This document shows positions 32,740 to 43,869 of a stretch of 64,000 bases of DNA, in pieces (within the stretch, counting starts at the first letter, position 1; the number at the start of each line of letters is the position of its first letter). Source of the DNA: Diploptera punctata (Eukaryota; Arthropoda; Insecta; Blattodea; Blaberidae). Location of the stretch: contig JASPKZ010003844.1 of the NCBI GenBank assembly GCA_030220185.1, positions 2,368,501 to 2,432,500 of the forward strand, given 5' to 3'. The position numbers and the translations under genes were made by a program. The notes under the pieces were generated by a model. It was given only the letters and a program-made list of their open reading frames with translations, was not told the DNA's origin and did not search any database.

Positions 32740-33928
32740 TGTTGATACATATAAAAATGTGCTAGTCACAATACCATTAAAAATGTTAAACCATCTCAAG
32801 TTAAAATCGGAATAAAAATGTTAGGTTTTGGAATTATTCTTCAAGCTTTGTTAGATAAAATATTAAGGTTTTTGTTTTTTATTTTTACGGTAAAACTTTG
32901 AAATCGGTACCCTGCTAATTGCATTATAGTACAAATTAACCGGCGACCATAATTATAGTGGATAGCTATATTTATTAATTTATTTATTGTCCATCAGACC
33001 AAGGTATATCGGTGCTGTATCTTGATAATCGTTAAATTAGTTTCATGATCATTATATTAAGCAGGCGATAGCATGCTTCTGAAATAAAATTAAGTAAAAA
33101 TAAGCAGCACACTTACCACAAATTGATCAGCCATTTCCAAGATTACGAACTGCACATAAAAAATACACTGTAACTAGCTTACATCACTTTCCTCTTGAGC
33201 ACAACACAAAACAAAATGTAAGTTTATGTTCACTCTCTTAAAACAGCACTGTCACACGAAAACCGATTAAATATTACTGAAATATTCTTCAACAACACAG
33301 CATCAAACATGTCAGTTCGCGGCTTCCCATGGCGACTGCAGTGCCATCTACGTATTAGCAAACAAATCAAGTGACAATTGACAGCATAAGCAACTTTGTT
33401 CCCGCCATTATGAATATTATACTCATAACTTAGGTTTAAGAATGTAAAATAAACCATTATTTTGAGCTTACAAAAAAACTATAAGGTATTATAAAAAGTT
33501 AAATGAATTCTGATTTAAGTTTTACAATAATAATTGCTGTAATTAATACAAAACTGAACAACCTAAATACAGCAATGAAGAACAGAAGATCAGGAAAGTA
33601 ATTTGTTCAACGTTGTAACTCAGAATTCCCCATCACTAAATAAGTGTTTTCTAGTAAGTTTTGGTTCTTAAATTTAAAAAAAAATAATATTGTTTTAAAA
33701 ATCGTAAATAGACCTTTGAACTGTATAAAATTATTAATATGTTCGCGTTAGTATTATTTTATAGTGATACAAATGAAGGAATGTAGCAACTACTGTACAA
33801 GGAAAATACGTTCTTCCACTAATTTATAAAAAGGTAAGCTTTCTTCCACTCTTGAAGACTTGTGCTTATTAAGTATGAAATAATGAATATAGCGTATTTC
33901 TAAACTAAAACTCTTAAAATGTTGGCCT
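32740..33928. other. AT-rich interval, nothing recognised
   Basis: A short stretch at 33230-33420 is less AT-rich, with a 75-codon minus frame that I do not recognise. Confidence 0.5.
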
Positions 33929-34084
33929 ATTCTATGCCAGAAGTCCACCTGTACTCATTTCATTAGTTGGGAAAATGGACACCAAGTTAGTTTATAGTTT
34001 ATTGAATAATCCGAACCACCATTAGGAAAAGTTAGCTATTCTGGTTGAACAGTTACTAATTTAGGTGGACTCCTGGCACAGAAT
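33929..34084. mobile_element. MITE candidate, ~156 bp
   Basis: 22-bp terminal inverted repeats: ATTCTATGCCAGAAGTCCAC (33929) versus complement ATTCTGTGCCAGGAGTCCAC (ending 34084), two mismatches, both reading on into CT. No target duplication is evident. Confidence 0.65.
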
Positions 34085-34570
34085 CCCAAAATATTGATTA
34101 GAGGCTTGATTACTTGTACCAATCTCCGACACCCTACCCTATACTTAACTTCGTTTCATTTTATTCTGAACCATTCTATACTAGAATACAATGTCGTTTT
34201 AAATTCTAAACACTATGTATGCAATTTTGAATATGTGCCACGTCATCAGTAAAACGACATCGTATGTTGAGTCTTATGTATCGGAGAATCATTCAGTGCA
34301 AGAATTTAAAAAGAGAAGTGAATAGAAGATAACAAACATTCTCTAAAATGAAACAGATGCCAGTTGAAGTGGGCGGCCATTGTTTAGAATGATAACAGTG
34401 AATCGAGTGTCGACCTCACGTCTTTTGTCTTTTTATCAACAGGATGCTCTTAGTGATAGAGAATAGTCTTTGTTGAACACTTACCTAAATAATACTTTTT
34501 TTACGTCTTGATTATTATTTACAGACGCTTAATATCTGAGGTAATATCACATCTGGAATATTTAGACTAT
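34085..34570. other. Interval with nothing recognised
   Basis: No supported feature. Confidence 0.5.
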
Positions 34571-34574
34571 CTAG

Positions 34575-34885
34575 TCTTGACGCAGAGCTATGGGACTTGC
34601 GCTGGTTCGGATCTCCATGAGGAAGAAATTTTCTCATGGAATTTTAACCTGTATGGGACCGGTGCCCACCCAGCATGGTGAGGAATTTGGGTAGCTACAT
34701 TAAGTAGCGCTTCCAGGTTGAGAAAACAACTATAACAGCTGGGAGACCCGATATGCTGACCACATGTCACCCTACATTGATTGAATGATCGTGTACCTCT
34801 GTAATTAACACATGTAGATGTGAGGTCATAAGCCCGCTAATAGGCCAGATGCCATCTAGGCCTGTCGTGCCATGGAGTTTTAGAA
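34575..34885 (+). mobile_element. SINE-J, 5'-truncated
   Basis: Begins at ttgacgcagagctatgggac. B-box region is ctggttcggatctcc. Continues through gggaccggtgcccacccagc to aggcctgtcgtgcc, so the 3' end is preserved. Confidence 0.8.
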
Positions 34886-35104
34886 TATTGTACATAATGC
34901 ATATGAACTAGTGTGTCCCATGCCGTTCTAGAGTATCCTGCAAATGGGAAAGTTCGTATTTTTTTTTTGTTAGGCTTAGGGAGCTACCTAACATGATAAC
35001 ATGACAACATTTTACATCTATATTGCGATCTACAATTACACACGAACACATGACTAAACACATTAAATAAATTATAAGGAATGAGGCGGGTTAATTTCCG
35101 AGGG

Positions 35105-35320
35105 TGTCAAGATTTATAAACTGGCCTTAAAACCTTCTGGTGGCTCATCACCCTAAATTCAACTCAGCTTCTAATGGAAATGTGTGCCAGACAGTGCTCT
35201 AGGGGCAAAGACAGCCGTCACGTAGGACTGATAACCTGGCTGACATCTCGTGCCTATTGTTCAATAATGTATGAGCCTTAAATTCCTACTAGTACAAGGG
35301 CCTCTTGTAATGTGATCGAT
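35105..35320 (+). mobile_element. SINE-G, decayed and 5'-truncated
   Basis: aagatttataaactgg, ccttctggtggc, caactcagcttctaatg, agccgtcacgtaggactga and ctggctgacatctcgtgcc track SINE-G in order with many substitutions. Confidence 0.7.
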
Positions 35321-35430
35321 TTTATTTTGTATATAGTTATGTTTCCTAAAAATTTAATAATATTATAGACCTGTGAATATGTTGAAATTACTCAGTAATG
35401 ACTTTCTAACACTAACAAACTAACTCACTG

Positions 35431-35732
35431 GCACTATCGAATTCGTAGGTTCATGGCCGCGCGTACATAAGCTGTCCATATATCCCTATTCTGAGCTAAT
35501 GTTTTCCACTCATTTCCTGTATAATCTACTTCCCTCAAATCATAGTTAATGTTATTCTCCAACCTCATTCTTGGGTTTACCAACTGGGCGTTTTCCCTCT
35601 GATATTCCTACAGGAAGCTTCCATGCACGTCTTTCATTCCTCATTCATGCCACATGTCCTGCCCATCGCAGCCTATGAGACTTAACTGTTCTTATTATAT
35701 CTGATTCCTATAAAGACTGTTATGTAGTCTTC
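35431..35732 (-). pseudogene. LINE-A C-terminal fragment, decayed
   Basis: Complement carries gcgcggccatgaacctacga, gaccagagggaaaacgccca-like sequence and ctgcgatgggcaggacatgt. Frames are broken by several indels. Confidence 0.8.
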
Positions 35733-35739
35733 TGACTTT

Positions 35740-35862
35740 CTAACACAGTGTTGATGAAGGAGCCAGAAGAAACCTGATAGGCTGGTCGGTACCGGGATTT
35801 GAAACTGTGACGTCTAGAATACGAGACTCAAAGGCTATTGCCTGAGCCAACTCCCTCGGTAA
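35740..35862 (-). mobile_element. tRNA-headed SINE fragment
   Basis: Minus strand 35858 on: gagggagttggctcaggcaa (A-box) and GTTTCAAATCCCGGTACC (B-box). The tail side runs to about 35740. Confidence 0.55.
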
Positions 35863-35939
35863 TAATCAATTATATCTCTTTATGTACTCGTATTTCTCTT
35901 TCTTTCATACTTTACCTTAGTTTAATAAACTCTCTCTTT

Positions 35940-36335
35940 GAAGGTACCTCTACATGCCTGTCGCCTCCAAGGCTTTACGGGACACGTCCTGTCGGGAGAG
36001 GATTTCAAACTCTTGACCACACACATACATTTTCGAACACACGAGGACATAGAGACCCTCCCTGGAAGAGTGATGAGCTGAATTGCAGGATCACCTCCGG
36101 GGCAACACGAACATTTAATATAAGACACACCATTCACTCATGAAGTCATAATAAAAAAGCTAGTAAGATATGGATGATTGTGATTTGATCTTTAACGTTT
36201 ATTGGCATTTGTCTTACAATTTAGGAAAAACCTCGAAAACCTCACCCAGGAAACTTGTTCCGACCCGATATTCGACTCTGGCTCCGCTGCGCCTGAGGCA
36301 ACATTACCACTAGAACACAGCCGTTGACTTATTTA
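35940..36335 (-). mobile_element. SINE-I, near full length
   Basis: Minus orientation: 3' half with cgtcctgtcgggagaggatt, agaccctccctggaagagtg, cacaccattcactcat, then gcatttgtcttacaatttag and a degraded head at 36260-36325. Confidence 0.75.
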
Positions 36336-36382
36336 TATACATATAATGGAGAAAAATAATGTATAATGATTTATTATGAAGT

Positions 36383-36706
36383 CACCTGCTGTGGTCTCGA
36401 GGTAGCGTGCTGCCTTGTCACGCAGCGGGCCCGGGTTCGATTCCCGATCGGGACAGGCTCCTGGGTGAGGTTTTTCGGGGTTTTTCCTCACCTGTAAGAA
36501 AAATGTCAGGACGCTTGAGGCTAAACGGTCCCCGAAAATCATCCGGCCATCATCATCATCCTTATCATTATCACCATTCACCGGTGTGGAAAGCAACGGG
36601 AAGCTATCACGCCTCTAATTCCCTAGTAAATCTGCAAAGCATAGCATGAAAATGCTATGATTGCAGTGAAAGACCTGCCCTCGGTCAGAATTACTATGGA
36701 TGGATG
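36383..36706 (+). mobile_element. SINE-H, full length with 15-bp target duplication
   Basis: Head 36389-36456 with B-box GGGTTCGATTCCC, body with ctcacctgtaag, CAT-rich stretch and the gcatagcatgaaaatgc 3' block. GATTTATTATGAAGT flanks it at 36368-36382 and 36707-36721, identical on both sides, so the insertion is fairly young. Confidence 0.92.
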
Positions 36707-36739
36707 GATTTATTATGAAGTTTATATGAATTTGCTATC

Positions 36740-36954
36740 TATAGTCTGTCCGTAGCATGTGTAGAGAAATTCGCCAGCTTTCCGATTAGACATCTTTCTC
36801 GATTGAAGCTCAAGAGCAAAATGAGTAATGTCACGTGTTCTGTTCTCCATCCTGCACTTCCTTCCGCAGCCTCATTGGCCGTGCATTTTCGCCCGCCTTC
36901 TGTGTAGATGGTTTATTTCGAACAAGTTCTCCACTGAATCTACGGACAGAATAT
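36740..36954. mobile_element. MITE candidate, ~215 bp
   Basis: Inverted ends ATAGTCTGTCCGTAG (36740) and complement ATATTCTGTCCGTAG (ending ~36954). TA at the outer edge would suit a Tc1/mariner-type target. Internal GC is higher than flanks. Single copy seen here. Confidence 0.5.
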
Positions 36955-36955
36955 A

Positions 36956-37670
36956 AGATTTATTTTTTAAAAATATCAGAATTGCACTGGTCCTATTGCA
37001 ATCTTAGTTGATTGCATAAAGGAAATCTGTATTTTCATATACCTAGAATTTAATCTTGTTTAATAATTTCAAACTTTCTTTCTAATAATCATTTATTTTT
37101 GTTTTCACTCAAGATTTCCTACGCGCATTCAAAATTTAGTCATACGTTACAGGAGATATTAGCATTACATTTATTTTAAAAATTGCTCAAATTCTCATGA
37201 ATTTAACAAGGTAAGCTTATTTCTCTGCACTAAAATAAACTAACAAAAATAAATTACACAATGTATGTAACCAATTGAACTCCGCTTTAGCGAGTTAAAA
37301 GCACCCCACTGTTTGTTATATCAATGCAATAAATAACAATCCCCCAGGGTGGCCCACAAACGCATGCATTTGTAGGTTACAATCAAATCTATACCAGGAA
37401 AAGTCTACCTTTCACATTCAGACCCAAAATTTTATTTTTCGTTGAAGAAAACATTTAAATTTCAAGTAAATCGCTTCACTAGAATGTACTGAATGAAAGT
37501 CAAACATTTCTTCTGAAAATAAATTTATTTCTAAAAATTGAACAAAAAAAATATAATACGCTGGTTTTTGTGAAAAACCAAATTTAGAATTACTATGTTC
37601 ATTACAAAGGATCTAGGGTTATAAATGATTAATCATTTTCTACTTATTTATTTGTGTGTTTGATATCATC
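36956..37670. other. AT-rich interval, nothing recognised
   Basis: No supported feature. Confidence 0.5.
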
Positions 37671-37671
37671 G

Positions 37672-38056
37672 ACCGCGGTGCACTAGTGGTTATGCTCCTT
37701 GCCTCTGGTCCCGAGGGTCGCGGGTTCAAACCCGGCCAGGGTAGATGGATTTTTTAGGACGGAAAATCCAAGGAGCAAGTCCTTCGGGAGGGACTTTAAG
37801 CCGTGGGTCCCGAGTCTGAAGATTTTCAGGCTCGTAAAAAATCCTTAAGCCTGAATGAAAAGCCTCTAAGCAAAATTTACCGAATTTTCCCGTCCTAGTA
37901 CTACCTTGGTTTCCTAGATGTCAGTATGAGGCGGAACGCTGACCACGGACCACTCATAATGGCATCTATACGAAAACAAGTGTAACTAAATTAGTATGGT
38001 TCAAATTCTTCCCTCTAGGGGGAGAGCACCTAAATCTCTGTAAAGGGAAAAAAAAA
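37672..38056 (+). mobile_element. SINE-T, tRNA-headed, A-rich end
   Basis: Head 37672-37743: A-box in GCGGTGCACTAGTGGTTATG and perfect B-box arm CGCGGGTTCAAACCCGGC. Body contains short self-complementary blocks (tccaaggagcaagtccttcg, gggactttaagcc). Ends gtaaagggaaaaaaaaa. Confidence 0.65.
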
Positions 38057-38114
38057 TGGGCTTACGATACAATATTTAAGGCCATTCACACTCTCTTCCA
38101 TTCATCCATCAAAA

Positions 38115-38738
38115 TTAAAAGCATTCATACCAATGTGACCTATATAAAATTAAATATTTATCTATCAATCTTCGAGTTTTTACAGCTGCTACTGTCTTCC
38201 CGTGCCAAACCTCCAAATCTACGATCTTGGGCATCTTCAATGCTTTTAGCCCTCTTGCTTGCATTACTAACCTAATGCTTTCCTTCCATGTTAACTTTGG
38301 TCGGTTGCCATTGATATAGGCTAGTAGTTTCGCCCATCGCTCATATTCCATTCTTAAATCATGTCTTAGCCATTTTAATTCCTTCTCCTCAATTGTTTCA
38401 ATTATGCTTTCTTCTGCTTCCATTATGTTTCTAATTTCCTTATTTGTTACATGTTCTAATTTTGTAATGCAAGCAAGAGGGCTCAAGCATTGAAGATGCC
38501 CAAGATCGTAGCTTTGGAGGTTTGGCACGGGAAGACAGTAGCAGCTGTAAAAACTCGAAGATTGATAGATAAATATTTCTAGAGCTATTAGTCTATTCTC
38601 GTAGTACTTATTGATTGTCCATACCTCACTTCCATACATCGCAACAGATTCTACCAATGTTTTACCAATATTTTTTTTTTTGTGTTTTAAATATTTATAA
38701 ATTATGATTAATAAACTATCGCAATATATGCTATACAA
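38115..38738 (-). pseudogene. LINE-D C-terminus with inverted duplication of its own 3' end
   Basis: A continuous 207-codon minus frame, but chimeric. IGKTLVESVAMYGSEVWTIN is reverse transcriptase C-terminus, then ~39 codons are antisense LINE-D. It resumes with LEHVTNKEIRNIMEAEESII, EKELKWLRHDLRMEYERW and VMQARGLKALKMPK to VWHGKTVAAVKTRRLIDKYL. The antisense part is the inverted copy at 38464-38579 of 38152-38267. The open frame is fortuitous. Confidence 0.8.
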
Positions 38739-38787
38739 AGTTCAATAAAACAATAAAGGAATTGGGATAAGTTGGGAATTATTAACA

Positions 38788-38940
38788 TTACATAAAAAAT
38801 ACTTGTCTTTTGAAATGCGCTATTGTCCGGCTGCCACTAATTTCAGGAGGGAGGAAATTCCAAGATCGTGAGGAAAACTTTGTAAGACGCAGAATAATGA
38901 GATTTTGTGTACAGGATGTTGAGCGTTAAGTTACTCCATA
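38788..38940 (-). pseudogene. LINE-E C-terminal remnant
   Basis: Minus strand KFSSRSWNFLPPEISGSRTI then AHFKRQ and a stop at 38788-38790. The W-N-(F/S)-LP-EI..FKR ending is typical of CR1-like LINE C-termini and matches the copy at 40300-40437. Confidence 0.65.
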
Positions 38941-38944
38941 TTCT

Positions 38945-39240
38945 GGTACTTAAATTATGACAAATGACAAATTTTAGGGCCCAAATAGTCCCCAATTACT
39001 AATCTTAATCACTCATACCGTATTATCTTTGTTTAGAATTAATGAACGTGTAAATTACTTGACTTAAATATCCGAGCAGTCTCGGAGGTGATCATGTCAC
39101 TCATCGGTCTTGTTTAGTAAAATAAATTAAGTAGGCCTAAACGATCCCGAATTAATATATTTTCTCAACACATCGTATCCCTGTAAGGCCCGAGAGGTAT
39201 AGGAACGTAAATGTAACTTACCTAAAAAACACGAGAAAAT
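38945..39240 (+). mobile_element. SINE-I remnant
   Basis: gacaaattttagggcccaaa-like block, atccgagcagtctcggaggt, then cacatcgtatccctgtaagg. Order matches SINE-I with indels. Confidence 0.5.
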
Positions 39241-39296
39241 CGTAATCAAATTGACCGGCATAGAATGTATCCTTCCATATTGTAGGCAAATGTTCA

Positions 39297-39960
39297 TCGC
39301 TGCTGTCTTGGGGTAGTGTCACTGCCTTGCACGCAGTGGTCCTGGGTTCGATCCCCGATCGGGATAATATGCTTTATTTTTCGTTTTTGTTTCCTCACGT
39401 GTAGGAAAAAAGCTAGGGAAATTTAAAGCCCAAACGTTTAGTATAAATCTCGGGTGGGTGTGTAAAAAGAGATACTGTATTTCCATCCCAATTTTACCTT
39501 CTTACACACCAAAAATCCAAAATTATAAGTTATCATAAAAAATAAATATAATATCACCATTGTCGCTATAAGGTATTGCGCTGTCCTATAATGTCAATAT
39601 TTTCTTTTTTTTTGTGCTACAGAAAGATGAGTTCTCACTCTTTGTAGCTAGATAACTCATTTTTCACAATTTTGGACATATCTCTCTTTACTCACGCACC
39701 TGAGATGGAGATATCTTCTTTACACATTATCTTGCGACATGTATATGTGAATGATGTGTACAGTTTTAATGTTGTCTAGTTTTAATGTCTAGGAGGAGGC
39801 CCTGATATTGAGCCGATCACTCATTCGGGGAGGTCCTCCATGCCCATGTGTGGTCAAAAAAGAATGTGTGTGGTCCAAGGTTTAAAATCTCTCTCCCGAC
39901 AGATCGTGTCATTGTAAGGTCTGGATAGTGTGTTGCATGTAAGACAGGAGATTAAACTGA

Positions 39961-39962
<2 letters not shown>
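39297..39962 (+). mobile_element. SINE-I split by ~325 bp
   Basis: Head with B-box GGGTTCGATCCCC at 39345-39357 and body to agcccaaacg (~39437). The 3' half (gagccgatcactcattcggg, tgtgtggtcaaaaaaga, acagatcgtgtcattgtaag, gagattaaactgagt) resumes near 39765. The 39438-39765 filler contains inverted ggtgtgtaa/ttacacacc, and I recognise no family in it. Confidence 0.65.

Positions 39963-40011
<49 letters not shown>
39961..40011. repeat. (TAA)n microsatellite
   Basis: About 17 TAA units, serving as the tail between a SINE-I and an inverted LINE-E. Confidence 0.95.
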
Positions 40012-40015
<4 letters not shown>

Positions 40016-40016
40016 A

Positions 40017-40442
40017 TTTATTCTGGCAGAGTTAAGGCCATAAGGCCCTCTCTTCCACTCAACCAGCACAAATACAAATAAATATTCGACAAATATAGAT
40101 ATACACTATACTAATTATAAACAGTTAAAGATACAATAAATGTAGCAATGTAAATGTCATGTACAAACAACATTTTATAGGGTAATAACAATAATTATAC
40201 GATAATAATAATAATAATAATAATAAATATAAATATGATACATTATAAGGGAAACACCAATTAATATATATCTTACACTGGATAATAATGAAGTCGAGTT
40301 TAGAGCAAATATAGATTTAGATTTCTTTTAAAAGATGCCAATGTCCGGCAGCCCCTTATTTCTTGTGGTAGGGAATTCCAGTTGCGAGAAGTGGAGATGA
40401 TATATGACATGGAGTGATGTGATGTCCTATGTTGGAGTCAAT
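40017..40442 (-). pseudogene. LINE-E 3' end: WNSLP C-terminus, 3' UTR and hairpin
   Basis: Most complete LINE-E here. Minus frame 40437-40300 reads HRTSHHSMSYIISTSRN then WNSLPQEIRGCRTLASFKRN and LNLYLL-stop. About 220 bp of A-rich UTR leads to AGGGCC-TTAT-GGCCTT (40034-40049, one G-U), closed by the outer stem CTGG/CCAG. The (TTA)n tail follows. Links the hairpin to a CR1-like LINE. Confidence 0.8.
40205..40227. repeat. (ATA)n tract inside LINE-E
   Basis: About seven trinucleotide units. Confidence 0.85.
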
Positions 40443-40519
40443 GGAATGGGATATTTAGAGAATTAATAAAATTGTATGTGTAAGTTTTGGTAAAAAATTA
40501 TGGTATATTATTAACTGAA

Positions 40520-40925
40520 CATCATAATCATCATCTTCAAGGTATGGGCTGTTGGCCCGTTCCGCTCCCCGGTGCACTATATGCTGCACGTGCAGGCTGT
40601 CTTTTCAACGACTTTTGGTCTTGCTACATTTCTTCGGCCTAGATGCCTATAATGAAGCAGCTGTTTTGATAAACGATTATTTGGCATTCTTTGTATATGT
40701 TCAAACCAATTACGTTATTTGTGTGTATTCTCTCGTTTATATTACATATTTGTAATTCATCTCTGATTTCTTTTTTATATGATACGCTTCTAACATTTCA
40801 GGTAGCTATGTTCACTTTTTCCAGTTTTCCTAATCGTTTATCCTTTAGTTTTTCTGTGGTCGTCGTCGTTCGATCTGTCCGAATCTTGCTTTGGGGAGTT
40901 CCAGTTTTTTTTATAATTCCTCGTA
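40520..40925 (-). pseudogene. LINE-F-like C-terminus with GAT-rich tail
   Basis: Minus strand reads EKLKDKRLGKLEKVNIAT, stop, NVRSVSYKKEIRDELQI. In another frame WFEHIQRMPNNRLSKQLLHY then RHLGRRNVARPKVV. The 3' end is GAGCGGAACG-GGCCAACAGCCC, then a GATGAT tail. Several frameshifts. Confidence 0.7.
40546..40558 (-). other. LINE 3'-terminal hairpin
   Basis: Sense GGGC-caaca-GCCC. Same position (after GGAAC, before the simple tail) as the hairpins of LINE-B/F. Confidence 0.6.
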
Positions 40926-40934
40926 GCAGGTAAC

Positions 40935-41310
40935 CGGCCTGCTGCCGAGTAGTCTAATGGTAGGGCTGCCACCTCAAAGCATTTGAACATGCTTCCATTT
41001 GTAGAAACCCCCGATGGAGGGCTGCCTCTTCCGCTTGTCTCGCCTTTATTGAAGCTTGTTCTTTTTGCCGATCCAACCGTTAAGGTCTTCACCCCGTATC
41101 CATGGGCTCGTTATACCCCGAGATATTGGGCCCTTGACAGAACTTAGTCACTAAGATTCTTACTGTTCACCCCCGCGACGAGAACGCGCCTGTCAAGAAT
41201 TACCCAGCTGTATACAGTTCCGGCTTATGCCCCCTGAACACACTGGGCCGGGTTAATAGCCTCGTCTAAAACCAAGGCTAAAGCCTGAACATGACTATGA
41301 AAATACATTA
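40935..41310 (+). repeat. Repeat-U, tRNA-like head, longest copy
   Basis: Starts gccgagtagtctaatggtag (tRNA A-box-like) then ggctgccacctcaaagc. Related heads occur at 3828, 42420-42465 (minus) and 51570. No clear B-box. The body (caccccgtatccatgggctc, gtcaagaattacccagctg) is moderately GC-rich. Confidence 0.5.
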
Positions 41311-41452
41311 ATGATTATGATGATTGTTAAGTTGAGTTAAATCGCAAATAAAAATAATATAGGCCTAGTACATTATTTAGTATTGTTGATAATATTTTTA
41401 TTACACTGCCTTTTCTTCTTTTAAGGGGATCCACTATAACCCAAATTCACTC

Positions 41453-42820
41453 AAAGGCACCATCGAACCCGTAGGTTCATGTCAGCGCGGACATAAACTC
41501 TCCATACATCCCTATCCTGAGCTAATGTTTTCCAATCATTCCCTGTATAATCTACTTCCCTCAAATCATGGTTAATGTTATTCTCCCACATCTTTCTTAG
41601 TCTACCAACTGGGCGTCTTCTCTCTGGTTTTCCTACAAGAAGCTTCCATGCACGTCTTTCATTCCCCATTCATGCAACATGTCCTGCCCATCCCAGTCTT
41701 CGAGACTAAACTGTTCTCATTATATCTGGCTTCATACAAAGATCATCTAGTTCACTGTTATGTAGTTTTCTCCATTCACCTGTCGGTGCATCTCTCTTTG
41801 GTCCAAACATTTTCCTAAGAACTTTATTCTCATCATCATAGTACATTCACGAATTTAGGCCATTTGTTGACCTGTTTCGGCCTCAAGAGAAACACCATCC
41901 AAAAGTCTTTTGAGTGGACGTCCTGGTCTTCTTCTTCCTGCAGGTTGATATCTTAACATTTGTTTGGGTATTCTGTGATCTTCCATTCGATGAACATGTT
42001 GTATCCATCTTGACTTATAATCAGAAATTTTGTTTTCTAAAGATTCCATGTGTAATTCTTCTCAGATGTCTTCATTTTTTTTTTGTGATCTAGTAGTGTG
42101 TATCCTGCAGTCCTCCGAAGATATCTCATTTCAGCAGATCTAAGTCTCTGTATATCCTTTTGTTTCAACGTTCATACTTCGCTACCATACAAAAGAGTTG
42201 GAAGAGCCAGTGTTTTATACACTTTTAATCTTGAATGCTTTTGGGGTTGTAAGGGGTAGTGACGTGTGTATAACCTCTCCTACCCAATTCTCATCCTCAC
42301 CTTCTCGTGGTACAACCTGTTTTTACAAACGAGGCTCTGAGGACCGAGTCGCGGCGGTATAACCGTTCCATCGGGTACTGAGTAAATGCAGTATCCTAAT
42401 GTCTGTCCAGAGACTAAAAGGTAGCAGCCCTACCACTGGACTACTTAGCGTCGGGCCAGTAACCTGTCCTAATGAACTTCAAAACTACTTTCAAGTCTCA
42501 ACACGAAAAAAAACTTTATTCTCAAATACTCGTAATCTCCTTTCCTCCCTTAAAAGTAAGAGTCCATGTTTCGCATCCATATAATACGTATAACTGATAG
42601 AATAATAGTTTTGTATATTTTCGGTTTAATGTTTTTTTGAAAGGAGTTGGGACGACAAGAGTCTCTGTAATGCATAATAGCATACATTTCCAGAATTAAG
42701 CCTATGTTTAATCTCTTTCTGCATCTCATTCCTATTTGTGATTATTGTTCTTAGGTATTTTAATTCAGCCACTTCCTCAAAATTTCCCTCATTTGTTATT
42801 AGCTGTCCGTCCAAATTACT
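41453..42820 (-). pseudogene. LINE-A fragment interrupted by LINE-B/repeat-U
   Basis: 3' part 41453-41832 (WKLLVGKPERRRPVGRLRKM to NLRVR) and 5' part 42512-42820 (GNFEEVAELKYLRTIITNRN, LNSGNVCYYALQRLLSSQ, then LRVFENKV) are one copy. AACTTTATTCTCA is repeated at 41820-41832 and 42512-42524, the duplication made by the inserted element. Confidence 0.9.
41833..42511 (-). mobile_element. LINE-B 3' end with repeat-U head, nested in LINE-A
   Basis: LINE-B end at 41833-42243 (ISDYKSRWIQHVHRMEDHRI, YQPAGRRRPGRPLKRLLDG; hairpin 41857-41873). Its 5' side continues as repeat-U in the same orientation (42250-42465, gtagtccagtggtagggctg) up to a T-run at 42504-42511. The 13-bp duplication encloses both parts, so they were inserted as one chimeric unit. 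Confidence 0.8.
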
Positions 42821-42825
42821 GTCTT

Positions 42826-43555
42826 AAAATATACTGATTATGAAGTGTATGTTTTTTCGGAATCCAGACGTGTTCGCAGCAGGAACAAGATATTAATAGC
42901 AGTAGGACCTAATTTAAAAAACATATTTGATTTAACATACGATTGTTCTAATCCATGGGATCATATTGTGTATTTTTTTTTGTTTTACTTTTCAACAAAA
43001 TATATTTATTCATTTAATAATAGATATTTTTAAGATAAACTCTGAGTTAAAATGTGTTCAAGGATTTGTAAAATATCTACTTGAACATTCGAAACAACTC
43101 CATTCGACAGGATCTGAGAAAACTTTCACTTCGTAAGAAGTGGTTTAACATTATAAGAGTGAGTGACAGTGGAATTGATAGACGTTTTATCTTTCAAAAA
43201 TAAATACATTTCAACATAGATATTTCTGTTATAAATGATTATTATTTTATTTATAACTAAAATTTGTTGAAAAGTGTTGCTAGAAATAAAATTATATTTA
43301 CACAGCATGGCACCGTGAATGAAAATAATCATATGTTAAATTACAGACCGATCATAATAAATTATTATAATAGCAGAAATTTCATCTTTCTGCTACGACA
43401 GGTTTAGAATATAAGAAAAATACACTTTATAATAATATATTTTAAGTTAGTCATTTTCAAATGCTCTCAAAATAATAAAAATTGTATAATAAACAAGACT
43501 ATTCGCTGTGGTGCTTATTAAGTTTCATTGCTTTTTAAATTAGGATAAATAGGTA
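42826..43555. other. AT-rich interval, nothing recognised
   Basis: No supported feature. Confidence 0.5.
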
Positions 43556-43756
43556 GAGCTTCTTGTAGGAAAACCAGAGGGAAAACGCCCAGTTGGTAGA
43601 CCAAGAATCAGGTGGAAGAATAACATTAACTATGATTTGAGGGAAGTAGATTATACAGGGGATGATTGGAAAGCGTTGGCTCAGGGTAGGGATATATGGA
43701 GAGCTTATGTCCATGCGGCCATGAACCTACGGGTTCCATAGTGCCAGTGAGTTAGT
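43556..43756 (+). pseudogene. LINE-A C-terminal fragment
   Basis: 5'-truncated at gagcttcttgtaggaaaacc (LLVGKPEGKRPVGRPRIRWK..), ends NLRVP and a stop near 43741, then (GTTA)n at 43750-43766. Confidence 0.85.
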
Positions 43757-43869
43757 TAGTTAGTTATTTGGTTGAGCTCAATCAATATTAATATTAATTT
43801 TTTCGTGGTCATGCCTTTAAATAATATTACTGTATACCAAAACTGGTATAACATTTTATCGAAGCTCTG

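Noticed and set aside
39961..40011. CRISPR-like regular repeats
   Set aside because: Pure trinucleotide microsatellite without spacers. No array of repeats with unique spacers exists in the window.
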